Shown here: in pieces, positions 13,169 through 25,200 of the stretch
Numbering within the stretch: the stretch's first letter is position 1
Layout: each line of letters begins with the position of its first letter
Origin: Tubulanus polymorphus
Lineage: Eukaryota; Nemertea; Palaeonemertea; Tubulaniformes; Tubulanidae
DNA length: 64,000 bases
Reading direction: 5' to 3'
Assembly (NCBI RefSeq): GCF_964204645.1
Contig: NC_134032.1
Location: forward strand, 8,240,275 to 8,304,274
Translations under genes and position numbers: made by a program
The notes under the pieces: generated by a model
What the model was told of the DNA's origin: nothing
Seen by the model: only the letters and a program-made list of their open reading frames with translations
Databases searched by the model: none

Positions 13169-13784
13169 TGTAGTATGGCACTAGGTGGTGTGGAAAATTG
13201 GGGAAGGTGAGGCAGTGGTGGAATTGAACAGGCCGTGGCATCACCGATTTTATCGGCAGTTCGTTTTCCTAGAGGTGCGGACCTATTTCAATTGGTGCTG
13301 GAAGGTATACACGTTGCCTTGAAATGGCCAATACAGTTCAAGGCTTCCTATAATGGAGTCCAATGCCTGTCCTAAGTACATGAAGGCCTATTGGACGGGG
13401 GTACAAAAGGGCAAGCCTAGATTTCTGAAAATTCATTTTTCAAATGCGAGCCTTTTTTTTATTTCGGGTGGTTCGTCGTAACTCCCCTCCCCACGCCACG
13501 CGCCTGGAATGAGTCGGTCTATAGTGTGTCCTCGTGAATGTAAAGCGTGTGTACTAATTACGTTGATTTCAATTGTTTTGGAATTTCATTTAAACTCTAT
13601 ATCTGTGTAAATAAACTGTGTAAATTTCATACGCATTTGAACAAAAAAAAAACATCTACAAAAAAACTTTTAGAAAATGCGTTTCGTTTATTCATTCATA
13701 GGAGGCTAGAGATCCAGTTCCATAGTTGTTAAATTTTATTCTTAAAGAGTTAAAGACATTGAGAGCGGACTAATCTTAATTCAA

Positions 13785-14007
13785 TATCTAACTCTTAACG
13801 AGAGAAATCCCACAATAACGAAGCCAATATTGAAAAATTCTATATCAGAATGATTATATTTGAGGAGCGACGTTTTGGGTAAACGTCGCTCCTCAAATAT
13901 AATCATTCTGATATAGAATTTTTCAATCTTGGCTTCGTTATTGTGGGATTTCTCTCGTTATCATCATACACGGATATTGTGTATCTTCTCATCTTATCTA
14001 ACTCTTA
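13785..14007. mobile_element. Near-perfect 80-bp hairpin element with 13-bp flanking repeats
   Basis: Arms 13796-13875 and 13881-13960 are inverted copies with a single mismatch and a 5-nt loop (tgggt). A 34-nt tail (13961-13994) containing tacacggatattgtgta follows. The whole is bounded by the direct repeat tatctaactctta at 13785-13797 and 13995-14007, so the inserted unit is about 13798-13994. Its arm shares gtgggattt, then ttatc and gatatt, with the hairpin element at 46886-47029. Long, variable-length flanking repeats point to retrotransposition rather than cut-and-paste. Confidence 0.8.
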
Positions 14008-14389
14008 TTTATGGAACTGAGATTTTGTTATGGTGGCTGCCTTAGTCTGGATGCTGAGGAATCGTACGCATTCGTTCCGTAGTCTGAACATCGAATGTAG
14101 GTAAAATCCCCCAAGTTCAGTTTTCTATCAAACTTTAGTATAAAACCTAAATGAAAAGCGATACAGTACTTTTTACAATAATACACCTAGTATGAAATAA
14201 ACACGGCTTCATAATACATGTAGACCGAAATATAGATAAGATAACTGTACATTCGTGTGAGCTGATTAAATCATATTTTCATGGTCCACTCTGTGTACCG
14301 GTAAACGCTTTGATCAGGAATTTAATGGTTTCTGCGCTGGAGACACGAGGTTTCGTGCAAACAGTATTTACAATTTACATGAACGAATA

Positions 14390-15185
14390 TTTAAAGAAGT
14401 TTCTTCCAGAGGAAATTTATGTTACTGGGCAATTTTGACCGGGATTAACTCACAATTAAAACAAAATTTTCACCGCTGGGTGCTACATTTTCTTAATCTC
14501 ATAATGACATAATTACAGAATGAAGGGCCATGATAATTTTCGGAAATGGACAGTTAATTATGCCTAATTGACTCATGATACCTGTGTGAAATAAATCCTT
14601 AACGCATTCAAAGTAGTTATAGAAAATTGATGTTGTCCGCTTTCGTGTCTGACTATAAATGATTGATTCATTGTCGAGCCGATTTAGGTTATTCCAACGA
14701 GGAATTTCTTAACCACATCCACTTACTGCAAATATTGTCCGGATTAGACCAAAATCCCGATGAGCCGATCCGGATTAAGGCAGATTTGACTGTACCTCGC
14801 ACTATCATGTTTTTGGTAGCATCGTTCATATTTAGGGGCCTACGATTTTGCAAATGGCGACTTTTATAGAATTACCCAATCAACAAATTTCTCATTCTAT
14901 AAACATGTGGGCCAGTATGTTCTCTAGAGTATTTTGATTTTTTTAGTTTAACGTATGGTTTATTTCAAATTTCGACTATAGAGGAAATTAATGTTACCGC
15001 GCCATTTTCAACTGTGGTCGGGATTAACTATCACATTATATTTCACCGCTGGGAGCTACATTTTCTTAATCTCATAATGAGATGATTATAAAATGATGGG
15101 CCATGATAATTTCTGAAGATGGAGATACGCCTAATTTACGCATGATACCTCTGTGAAATAAATCTTTAACGCATACAACCACAAT
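14390..15185 (+). repeat. Diverged direct duplication next to the satellite
   Basis: About 240 bp at 14390-14630 is repeated at about 14960-15185. Shared blocks include gctacattttcttaatctca and gtgaaataaatc...taacgcat. A short TA-type element ends between the copies, near 14808 (ggcagatttgactgta). The second copy stops where the satellite begins. No gene is visible. Confidence 0.75.
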
Positions 15186-15204
15186 AAAAATTCAATTCAA
15201 TACA

Positions 15205-18200
15205 AAGTAAGCACATGGCCCACGTCCATAATGGGACCCATTCACTAAACCACCTCCACCCCACCTATATAGCGGGTCCTCGTCAATAAACCACACACCC
15301 TGCCTATATGGCCCCGCCCTACTAAACCTCCACGTACCCCGCTTACATAGCGAGGCCCCCTCACTAATACCACAACCACATCCACGCAGACTATACCAGG
15401 ACCTCTTTGTAATTAACCACAACCATATTCAAGCCCGTCTATACCGAAAACTCTTTAATCAACCATAACAACAACCACTTCCAAGCCCATATATACCGGG
15501 ACCCCTCTAGTTAACCATGACTACATCGAAGCCTGTCTATATCGGGACCTTTTTACTAGACCCAAAATCACAACCACATCCAAGCCAGTATATACCGGGA
15601 CCACTTTACTAAAACCACAACCTCGCACAACATCTATACCGGGAACTCTTCACTTAACCACCTCAACCCCACCTATAGGGTATCTCTTCACTAAAACCTC
15701 TTTACTAGAACCAAAACCACAACCACATCCAAGCCTGTCTGTACCGGTACCTCTTTACTTGAACCAAAACCACATCTGATCCTGTCTATACCGTGACCTC
15801 TTTACTAGCATCACAACGACATCCAAGTCTGTCTATACCGGGACCTCTTTACTAGAACCAAAACTACAACCACATCCAAGCCCATCTTTACCGGGACCTC
15901 TTTACTAGAACCAAAACCACAACCACATCCAAGCCCGTCTTTACCGGGACCTCTTTACTAGAACCAAAACCACAACCACATCCAATCCCGTCTTTACCGG
16001 GATCTCTTTACTAGAACCAAAACCACAACCACATCCAATCCCGTCTATACCGGGACCTCTCTACTAGAACCAAAACCACAACCACATCCAATCCCGTCTA
16101 TACCAGGACCTCTTTACTAGAACCAAAACTACAACCACATCCAAGCCCATCTTTACCGGGACCTCTTTACTAGAACCAAAACCACAACCAAATGCAAGCC
16201 CGTCTTTACCGGGACCTCTTTACTAGAACCAAATCTACAACCACATCCAAGCCCATCTTTACCGGGACCTCTCTACTAGAACCAAAACCACAACCACATC
16301 CACGACCGTTTATACCAGGACCTCATTACTAGAATCACAAGGACATCCAAGCCTGTCTATACCGGGACCTCTTCACTAAACCACCTGCACGTACCCCACC
16401 TTTAACGGTAACTCTTTGCTAAAACCACATGCACATCCAAGCCCATCTATACCGAGACCTCTTTACTATAACTGCAACCACATCCAAGCCCGTATATACC
16501 GGGACCCCTCTAGTTAACCACAACCACATCGAAGCCCATCTATACCGGGACCTCTTTACTAGACCCAAAACCACAACCACATCCAAGCCAGTATATACCA
16601 GGACCACTTTACTAAAACCACAACACAACGCCTTCTATACCGGGACGTCTTAATTTAACCATAACCACAACCACATCCAAGCCCGTCTATACCGGGACCT
16701 CTTTACTAGAACCAAAACCACAACCACATTCAAGCCAGTATATACCAGGACCATTTTACTAAAACGACAACACAACGCCCGTCTATACTGGGAATACTCT
16801 TCATTACCACCTCCACCCAACCTATAGGGTACCTCTTCACTGAAGCCTCTTTACTAGAACCACAACCAAATCCACGCCCGTCTTTACCGGGACCCCTCTA
16901 ATTAACCACAACCACATCGAAGCCCGTCTATAACGGGAACCCCATTAATCAAACCTCATACACAACCACTACCGCACTCGTTCATACCGGAACCTCTTTA
17001 ATAGAATCACAATGACATCCTAGCCCGTCTATACCAGGACCTCTTCACTAAACCACCTGCACGCACCCCGCTTATATAGCGGGACCTCATCAGTAATATG
17101 ACAACCACATTGACGCCCGTTCATACCGGGACCTTGTCACTAAACCACCACCTCGACCCCGCACCTATAACGGTTACTCTTTACTAAAACCACAACCACA
17201 TCCAAGTCTGTCTATACCGGGACCTCTTTACAAGAACCAAAACCACAACCACATCCGATCCTGTCTATACCTGGACCTCTCTACTAGAACCAAAACTACA
17301 ACCATATCCACGACCGTCTATACTGGGACCTCTTTACTAGAACCAAAACCACAACCACATCCGATCCTGTCTATACCAGGACCTCTCTACTAGAACCAAA
17401 ACTAAACCACATCCACGACCGTCTATACCGGGACCTCCTTACTAGAACCACAACCACATCCAAGCCCATCTATACCGGTACCTCTTTGATTAACCACAAC
17501 CACATCCAAGCCCGTATATGCCGGGACCTCTTTACTAGAACAGCAACCACATCCAAGCCGGTCTATACCGGGACCTCTTTACTAGAACCAAAACCACAAC
17601 CACATCCAAGCCCATCTATACCGGTACCTCTTTAATTAACCACAACCGCATCCAAGCCCGTATATGCCAGGACCTCTTTACTAGAACCAAAACCACAACC
17701 ACATCCAAGCCCGTATATACCGGGACCCCCCTAATTAACCACAACCACATCCAAGCCTGTCTATACCGGGAACCCCATTAATCAAACCTCATACACAACC
17801 ACAACCGCGCTCGTTTATACCAGAACCTCTTTACTAGAATCACAATGGCATCCAAGCCCGTCTTTACCAGGACCTCTTCACTTAACCACCTGCACGTACC
17901 CCGCTTATATAGCGGGACCTCATCAGTAATATGACAACCACATTAACGCCCGTCCATACCGGGATCTCGTCACTAAACCACCATCTCGACCCTGCGCCTA
18001 ACACGGTAACTCTTTACTAAAACCACAACCACATCCAAGCCCGTATATACCGGGACCTCTTTACTAGAACCAAAACCACAACCACATCCAAGCCCGTATA
18101 TACCGGGTCCACTTTTCTAAAACCATAACCATGCCCGCCTATACCGGGAACTCTTCACTTAACCGCCTCCATCCCACCTATAGGGTACCTCTTCCACTAA

Positions 18201-21200
18201 AGCATCTTTCCTAGAACCACAACCACATCCAAGCCCGTTTATACCGGGACCTCTTTACTAGAACCAAAACAACAACCACATCCGATCCTGTCTATACCGG
18301 GACTTCTCTACTAGAACCAAAACCACAACCACATCCAAGCTCATCTATACCGGGACCTCTTTACTAGAATCACAACGACATCCAAGTCCGTCTATACCGG
18401 GACCCCTTTACTAGAACCAAAACCACAACCACATCCAAGCCTGTCATTACCACGACCTCTTTACTAGAATCACAACGACATCCAAGTCTGTCTATACCGG
18501 GACCCCTTTACTAGAACCAAAACCACAACCACATCCAAGCCCGTCTTTACCACGACCTCTTTACTAGAACCAAAACAACAACCACATCCGATCCTGTCTA
18601 TACCGGGACTTCTCTACTAGAACCAAAACCACAACCACATCCAAGCTCATCTATACCGGGACCTCTTTACTAGAATCACAACGACATCCAAGTCCGTCTA
18701 TACCGGGACCCCTTTACTAGAACCAAAACCACAACCACATCCAAGCCCGTCTTTACCACGACCTCTTTACTAGAACCAAAACCACAACCACATCCAATCC
18801 TGTCTATACCGGGACCGCTCTACTAGAACCAAAACTACAACCACATCCACGACCGTCTATACCGGGACCTCTTTACTAGAACCAAAACCACAACCACATC
18901 CAAGCTCATCTATACCGGGACCTCTTTACTAGAATCACAACGACATCCAAGTCCCTCTATACCGGGACCCCTTTACTAGAACCAAAACCACAACCACATC
19001 CAAGCCCGTATATACCGCGTCCACTTTTCTAAAACCATAACCATGCCCGCCTATACCGGGTACTCTTCACTTAACCGCCTCCATCCCACCTATAGGGTAC
19101 CTCTTCCACTAAAGCATCTTACCTAGAACCACAACCACATCCAAGCCCGTTTATACCGGGACCTCTTTACTAGAACCAAAACAACAACCACATCCGATCC
19201 TGTCTATACCGGGACTTCTCTACTAGAACGAAAACCACAACCACATCCAAGCCCGTATATACCAGGACCTCTTTACTAGAACAGCAACCACACCCACATC
19301 CAAGCCCGTATATACCGGGAACTCTTCACTTAAAACCGCCTCCAGCCTCCACCCTACCTATACGGTACCTCTTCACTAAAGCCTCTTTCCTAGAACCACA
19401 ACCACATCCAAGCCCGTTTATACCGGGACCTCTTTACTAGAACCAAAACAACAACCACATCCGATCCTGTCTATACCGGGACTTTTCTACTAGAACGAAA
19501 ACCACAACCACATCCAAGCCCGTATATACCAGGACCTCTTTACTAGAACAGCAACCACACCCACATCCAAGCCCGTATATACCGGGAACTCTTCACTTAA
19601 AACCGCCTCCAGCCTCCACCCTACCTATACGGTACCTCTTCACTAAAGCCTCTTTCCTAGAACCACAACCACATCCAAGCCCGTTTATACCGGGACCTCT
19701 TTACTAATACCGCAACCACATCCAAGCCCGTCTATACCGGGACCTCCTTACTTGAACCAAAACCACAACAACATTCAAGCCAGTATATACCAGGACCACT
19801 TTACTAAAACCACAACACAACGCCCGTCTATACTGGGAACTCTTCACTTTACCACCTCCACCCCACCTATAGGGTACCTCTTCACTAAAGCCTCTTACTA
19901 GAACCACAACCACATCCAAGCCCATCTATACCGGTACCTCTTTAATTAACCACAACCACATCCAAGCCCGTATATGCCGGGACCTCTTTGCTAGAACAGC
20001 AACCACAACCACATCCAAGCCGGTCTATACCCGGACCTCTTTACTAGAACCAAAACCACAACCACATCCAAGCCCATCTATACCGGTACCTCTTTAATTA
20101 ACCACAACCATATCCAAGCGCGTATATGCCGCGACCACTTTACTAGAACCACAACCACATCCAAGCCCGTATATACCGGGATCCCTCTAATTAACCACAA
20201 CCACATCGAAGCCCGTCTATACCAGGAACCCCATTAATCAAACCTCATACACAACCACAACCGCGCTCGTTTATACCGAAACCTCTTTATAAGAATCACA
20301 ATGACATCCAAGCCCATCTATACCAGGACCTCTTCACTAAACCACCTGCACGTACCCCGCTTATATAGCGGGACCTCATCAGTAATATGACAACCACATT
20401 AACGCCTGTCCATACCGGGATCTCGTCACTAAACCACCATCTCGACCCTGCGCCTATAACGGTAACTCTTTACTAAAACCACAACCACATCCAAGCCCGT
20501 ATATACCGGGACCTCTTTACTAGAACCAAAACCACAACCACATCCAAGCCCGTATATACCGGGTCCACTTTTCTAAAACCATAACCATGCCCGCCTATAC
20601 CGGGAACTCTTCACTTAACCGCCTCCATCCCACCTATAGGGTACCTCTTCCACTAAAGCATCTTTCCTAGAACCACAACCACATCCAAGCCCGTTTATAC
20701 CGGGACCTCTTTACTAGAACCAAAACAACAACCACATCCGATCCTGTCTATACTGGGACTTCTCTACTAGAACCAAAACCACAACCACATCCAAGCTCAT
20801 CTATACCGGGACCTCTTTACTAGAATCACAACGACATCCAAGTCCGTCTATACCGGGACCCCTTTACTAGAACCAAAACCACAACCACATCCAAGCCCGT
20901 CTTTACCACGACCTCTTTACTAGAACCAAAACCACAACCACATCCGATCCTGTCTATACCGGGACCGCTCTACTAGAACCAAAACTACAACCACATCCAC
21001 GACCGTCTATACCGGGACCTCTTTACTAGAACAGCAACCACAACCACATCCGATCCTGTCTACACTGGGACCTCTTTACTAGAACCAAAACCACAACCAC
21101 ATCCACGACCGTCTATACCGGGACCTCTTTACTAGAACCAAAACCACAACCCCATCCAAGCCCGTTTATACCGGGACCTCTTTACTAGAACCAAAACCAC

Positions 21201-22655
21201 AACCACATCCGATCCTGTCTATACTGGGACCTCTTTACTAGAACCAAAACCACAACCACATTCGATCCTGTCTATACCGGGACCTCTCTACTATAACCAA
21301 AACTACAACCACATCCAAGCTTCTAAACCGTGACCTCTTTAAACCACCTGCACGTACCCCACCTATAACGGTAACTCTTTACTAAAACCATGTGCACATC
21401 CAAGCCCATCTATACCGAGACCTCTTTACTAGAACCGCAACCACATCCAAGCCCGTATATACCGGGACCCCTCTAGTTAATCACAACCACATCGAAGCCC
21501 GTCTATACCGGGACCTCTTTACTAGACCCAAAACCACAACCACATCCAAGCCAGTATATACCAGGACCACTTTACTAAAACCACAACATAACGCCTTCTA
21601 TACCGGGACGTCTTAAATTAACCATAACCACAACCACATCGAAGCCCGTCTATACCGGGACCTCTTTACTAGAACCAAAACCACAACCACATTCAAGCCA
21701 GTATATACCAGGACCACTTTACTAAAACGACAACACCACGCCCGTCTATACTGGGAACTCTTCACATTACCACCTCCACCCAACCTATAGGGTACCACTT
21801 CAGTAAAGCCTCTTTACTAGAACCACAACCACATCCAAGCCCGTCTATACCGGGACCTTTTTACTAGAACCACAACCACATCCAGGCTCGTCTATACCGG
21901 GACCTCTGTAATTAACCACAACCACATCCAAGCCCGCTTATACTGGGAACCCCTTTAATCAAACCTCATACACAACCACAACCGCGCTCGTTTATACTGG
22001 AACCTCTTTACTAGAATCGCAATGACATCCAAGCCCATCTATACCAGGACCTCTTCACTAAACCACCTGCAAGTACCCCGCTTATATAGCAGGACCTCAT
22101 CAGTAATATGACAACCACATTCACGCCCGTCCATACAGGGACCTCGTCACTAAACCGACCACCTCGACCCCGCACCTATAACGGTAACTCTTTACTAAAA
22201 CCACAACCACATCCAAGCCCGTATATACCGGGACCTCTTTACTTAGAACAGCAACCATTTACTAGAATCACAATTACATTCAAGCCCATCTATACCAGGA
22301 CCTCTTCACTAAACCATCTGCACGTACCCCCCTTATATAGCGGGACCTCATCAGTAATATGACAACCACATTCACGCCCGTCTATACCGGGACCTCTTTA
22401 ATCAACCATAACCACAACCACATCCTCCAAGCTCGTCTATACCGGCACCATTCTAATTAACCACATCCAAGCCCGTCTATACCGGGACCTCTTTAATTAA
22501 CCATAACCATAACCACTTCCAAGCCCGTATATACCGGGACCCCTCTAGTTATCCACAATCACATCGAAGCCCGTCTATACCGGGACCTCTTTACTAGACT
22601 CAAAACCACAACCATATCCAAGCCAGTATATACCGGGTCCACTTTACTAAAACGA
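15205..22655 (+). repeat. Degenerate 53-bp satellite array, about 7.4 kb
   Basis: Roughly 140 tandem monomers of nominal length 53 bp. A typical unit runs acctctttactagaacc, aaaaccacaaccacatcc, aagcccgtctataccggg. Shorter units (about 41-47 bp) lose the aaaacc block, and variant units read cccgcttatatagcggg or cacctatagggtacctc. The + strand is strongly A/C-rich and poor in G. Higher-order repeats are present: 18015-18215 recurs at 20472-20672, 16380-16800 recurs at 21340-21800, and a block near 19150-19380 is repeated at 19400-19630. The short open frames inside are by-products of the periodicity, not genes. Confidence 0.97.
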
Positions 22656-24030
22656 CAACTTACTGAATTTATTCATAATACTATACGCAGATGATACAGT
22701 TATTCTTGCTGTGGATGTGAAATCTCTTCAGCTACACTTAGATACCTTGTTTTAATATTGTGTCACTAATGGTCTCACTGTAAACTCAGAGAAAACTAAA
22801 GTACTAGTATTTGCGCGAAGTAAATCCCGGATAAAAACGATTTCGAAATTCATGTTTGGTGATCAAGAGTTAGAGGTAGTTGAAGATTATGTTTATCTCG
22901 GAGTAAAATTTAATTGGAATGGTAACTTTGCTAAGGCAAAAAAGTATCTTCATGATAAAGCTATGAGAGCTATGTTTTCGATCGTTCAAAAAGGCAGACG
23001 TTTGAAATTGCCCATAGATGTTATGTTTGAATCATATTTGATACGTGTGTTGCTCTAATAGCCATGTACGGGTGTGAGATCTGGGGATACGAAAATCTTG
23101 ATTTATTAGAAAATATTAATTGTTCTTCTGTGAAATCTTAATGAAAGTGACGAAATATTCTCACAATTTACAAGTTTTATCAGAGCTAGGACGTTATCCT
23201 TTCAATATAGATGTTAGACGCAGGATCATTCACTTTTGGGTTAAAACAGTATCTGGAAAGCAAACCAAACTTAATTCAATACTTTATAAAATATCTTTCA
23301 ATTTATTTTTAAGGGATAAATTTAAGAGCCTTGGTTATCATATATAAAGAAAACCTTTGATGAATGTGGTTTGTCCTGCATTTGGACGCAACAATTCATG
23401 ACAAACAGTAAATCTTTTTCAAAACGAATAAAACAGATACTCTGTGACCAGCACCTTCAAGAAACCGTATCTGCCATAAATACTAATCCGATATACACGA
23501 ACTTTAGGCAATATAAAAATGATATTAGGTAAGAGAAGTATATAATAGAACTTGATGATGACTTAGGAACTAGTTTATTTGAATTCAGGGTCGGGTCCTA
23601 TATTTTACCTGTGAACAATTTTTCAAACCTTCATTTAGACAGAGCCGATAGAATATGCCCCACTTGTAATACTTTAGGTGACGAATCCCATTTTCTGTTT
23701 GACTGTACCTTACTTAAGGAACCCCACAAAATCTATTTGAATTTGAATACCTTTAATACCCTTGATATTCTGAAAAACCCAACGGTCAAATTAGCTAAAT
23801 TAATTAAGACCGGCTTAGATGTATATAGATCCCTCCAATAGTATATATAGTATCGTAAATAGTTGATGTATATATATTTTGTAACGTTTTCATTCTCTAA
23901 ATTTTAATCACCTCAGTGTTGTTTTGTAAATATTTGTATATACATGTGTAATTGTTTTCCTCCATATACCATGGAAATGGTTAGGTGTAAATAAAATCAT
24001 AATCGTAATCGTAATCGTAATCGTAGTAAG
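22656..24030 (+). pseudogene. 5'-truncated, broken non-LTR retrotransposon (LINE)
   Basis: The stretch begins directly at the satellite edge, inside the reverse-transcriptase palm: ILYADDTVILAVD carries the catalytic YADD box. A stop codon falls at 22753, the frame then runs to 23058, and a frameshift precedes the conserved AMYGCEIWGYENL segment. Further on come LSELGRYPFNIDVRRR and a C-terminal zinc-binding motif, CPTCNTLGDESHFLFDC (CxxC, H, C). A 3' tail with aataaaatcat and four or more taatcg units ends near 24030. This fits CR1/L2/Jockey-type LINEs, which are commonly 5'-truncated. The copy is inactive: it lacks the endonuclease and most of the reverse transcriptase. Confidence 0.9.
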
Positions 24031-24106
24031 CTCTAGAGCTTGCGGTCGTTTACGTGCACAAACCCTCGTTGGAAACGCTGTAAAATTATGATGAAAGAAG
24101 AAGAAA

Positions 24107-24300
24107 AACAAAAAGCACACTAGGAGCAGGCATATTTCACTAGGAGCAGACATATTCCACTAGGAGCAGGCAATATTTCACTAGGAGCAAACGTAATCCA
24201 CTGGTATATTCCACTAGGAGCAGGCATATCTCACTAGGGGCAGACGTAATTTACAAGGTGCAGACATATTCCACTAGGAGCAGGTATATTTCACTATCGT
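24107..24300 (+). repeat. 20-bp minisatellite (cactaggagcaggcatattc), first site
   Basis: About nine imperfect units of roughly 20 bp built on ttccactaggagcagacata. The same unit forms a larger array at 29095-29500, 5 kb away. Confidence 0.9.
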
Positions 24301-24587
24301 AAATGTTCAGAATTGGGTGCTCTTCACATATTTTTTCAAACGATGAGTCGAACGATATTTTGTATTGGAAACAAAAATAATCATATCATATTGAAGTATT
24401 GAATCTGTTCACAATACAAATATGCTAAACGAACACAAATCATACTGAGCATTGCAACGTTTAGCTCTTCTAGTGAAAGTTGTCAATTGTATATTAATGT
24501 AGCGTTTCCTAATGTACGGAAGCGATAAAGGGCCTCGAATTGTCGCGTTCCAACTCGACAAGTCGCCATATTTATGTTGATATATCG

Positions 24588-24857
24588 CGATATATCGCGT
24601 CAAGTCGACATGAATATGTCGACATATCGTGACGTTTTCACGACAAATTTCGCTTTTTCGCCCATTTTCCACGGGACAAGCCGTCATTTGAAGACACGAC
24701 TAAATGTAAGATGAGGACGCCAGTGATATGACGACTGAGTTTCAAGTCGTCATGAATATGTCGACTTGTCGCGAGGAAAATGGTCGAGAAAGCGAAATAT
24801 GTCGTCAAAACGTCACGATATAGCGACATATTCATGTCGACTTGACGCGATATATCG
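24588..24857. repeat. Fold-back element with 83-bp arms
   Basis: Arms 24588-24670 and 24775-24857 are inverted copies with a few mismatches, starting cgatatatcgcgtcaagtcg. The arms and the sequence around them are filled with smaller dyads such as cgatatatcg and gtcgac/atgaatatgtcgac, so the whole 24540-24860 region can fold. No coding content. Confidence 0.85.
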
Positions 24858-24942
24858 GCGGCCTCAAATATATATGAGTCCTTTCCCACTGAGTCCTTTC
24901 ATCTACAGTTATATTGCCTTTTAGCAATATTAGAACTGAAGG

Positions 24943-25098
<156 letters not shown>

Positions 25099-25200
25099 GA
25101 ATTGACGAAAGAAGACGTTCGTGAAATCTATATAACTTGAAACATTGTTTCCATGATTAATTGAACTGTAATTGGGAGGATCGTCTGATTGGTCGACGCA

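Noticed and set aside
16419-22362. Several open frames of 60-84 codons inside the satellite, with repeated peptides such as HLYRDLFT
   Set aside because: They arise on both strands from the tandem unit and change frame with monomer length; no splice or start context.
25189-25200. Upstream start for the GPCR at 25189
   Set aside because: That codon is TTG; the first ATG in frame is 25201.
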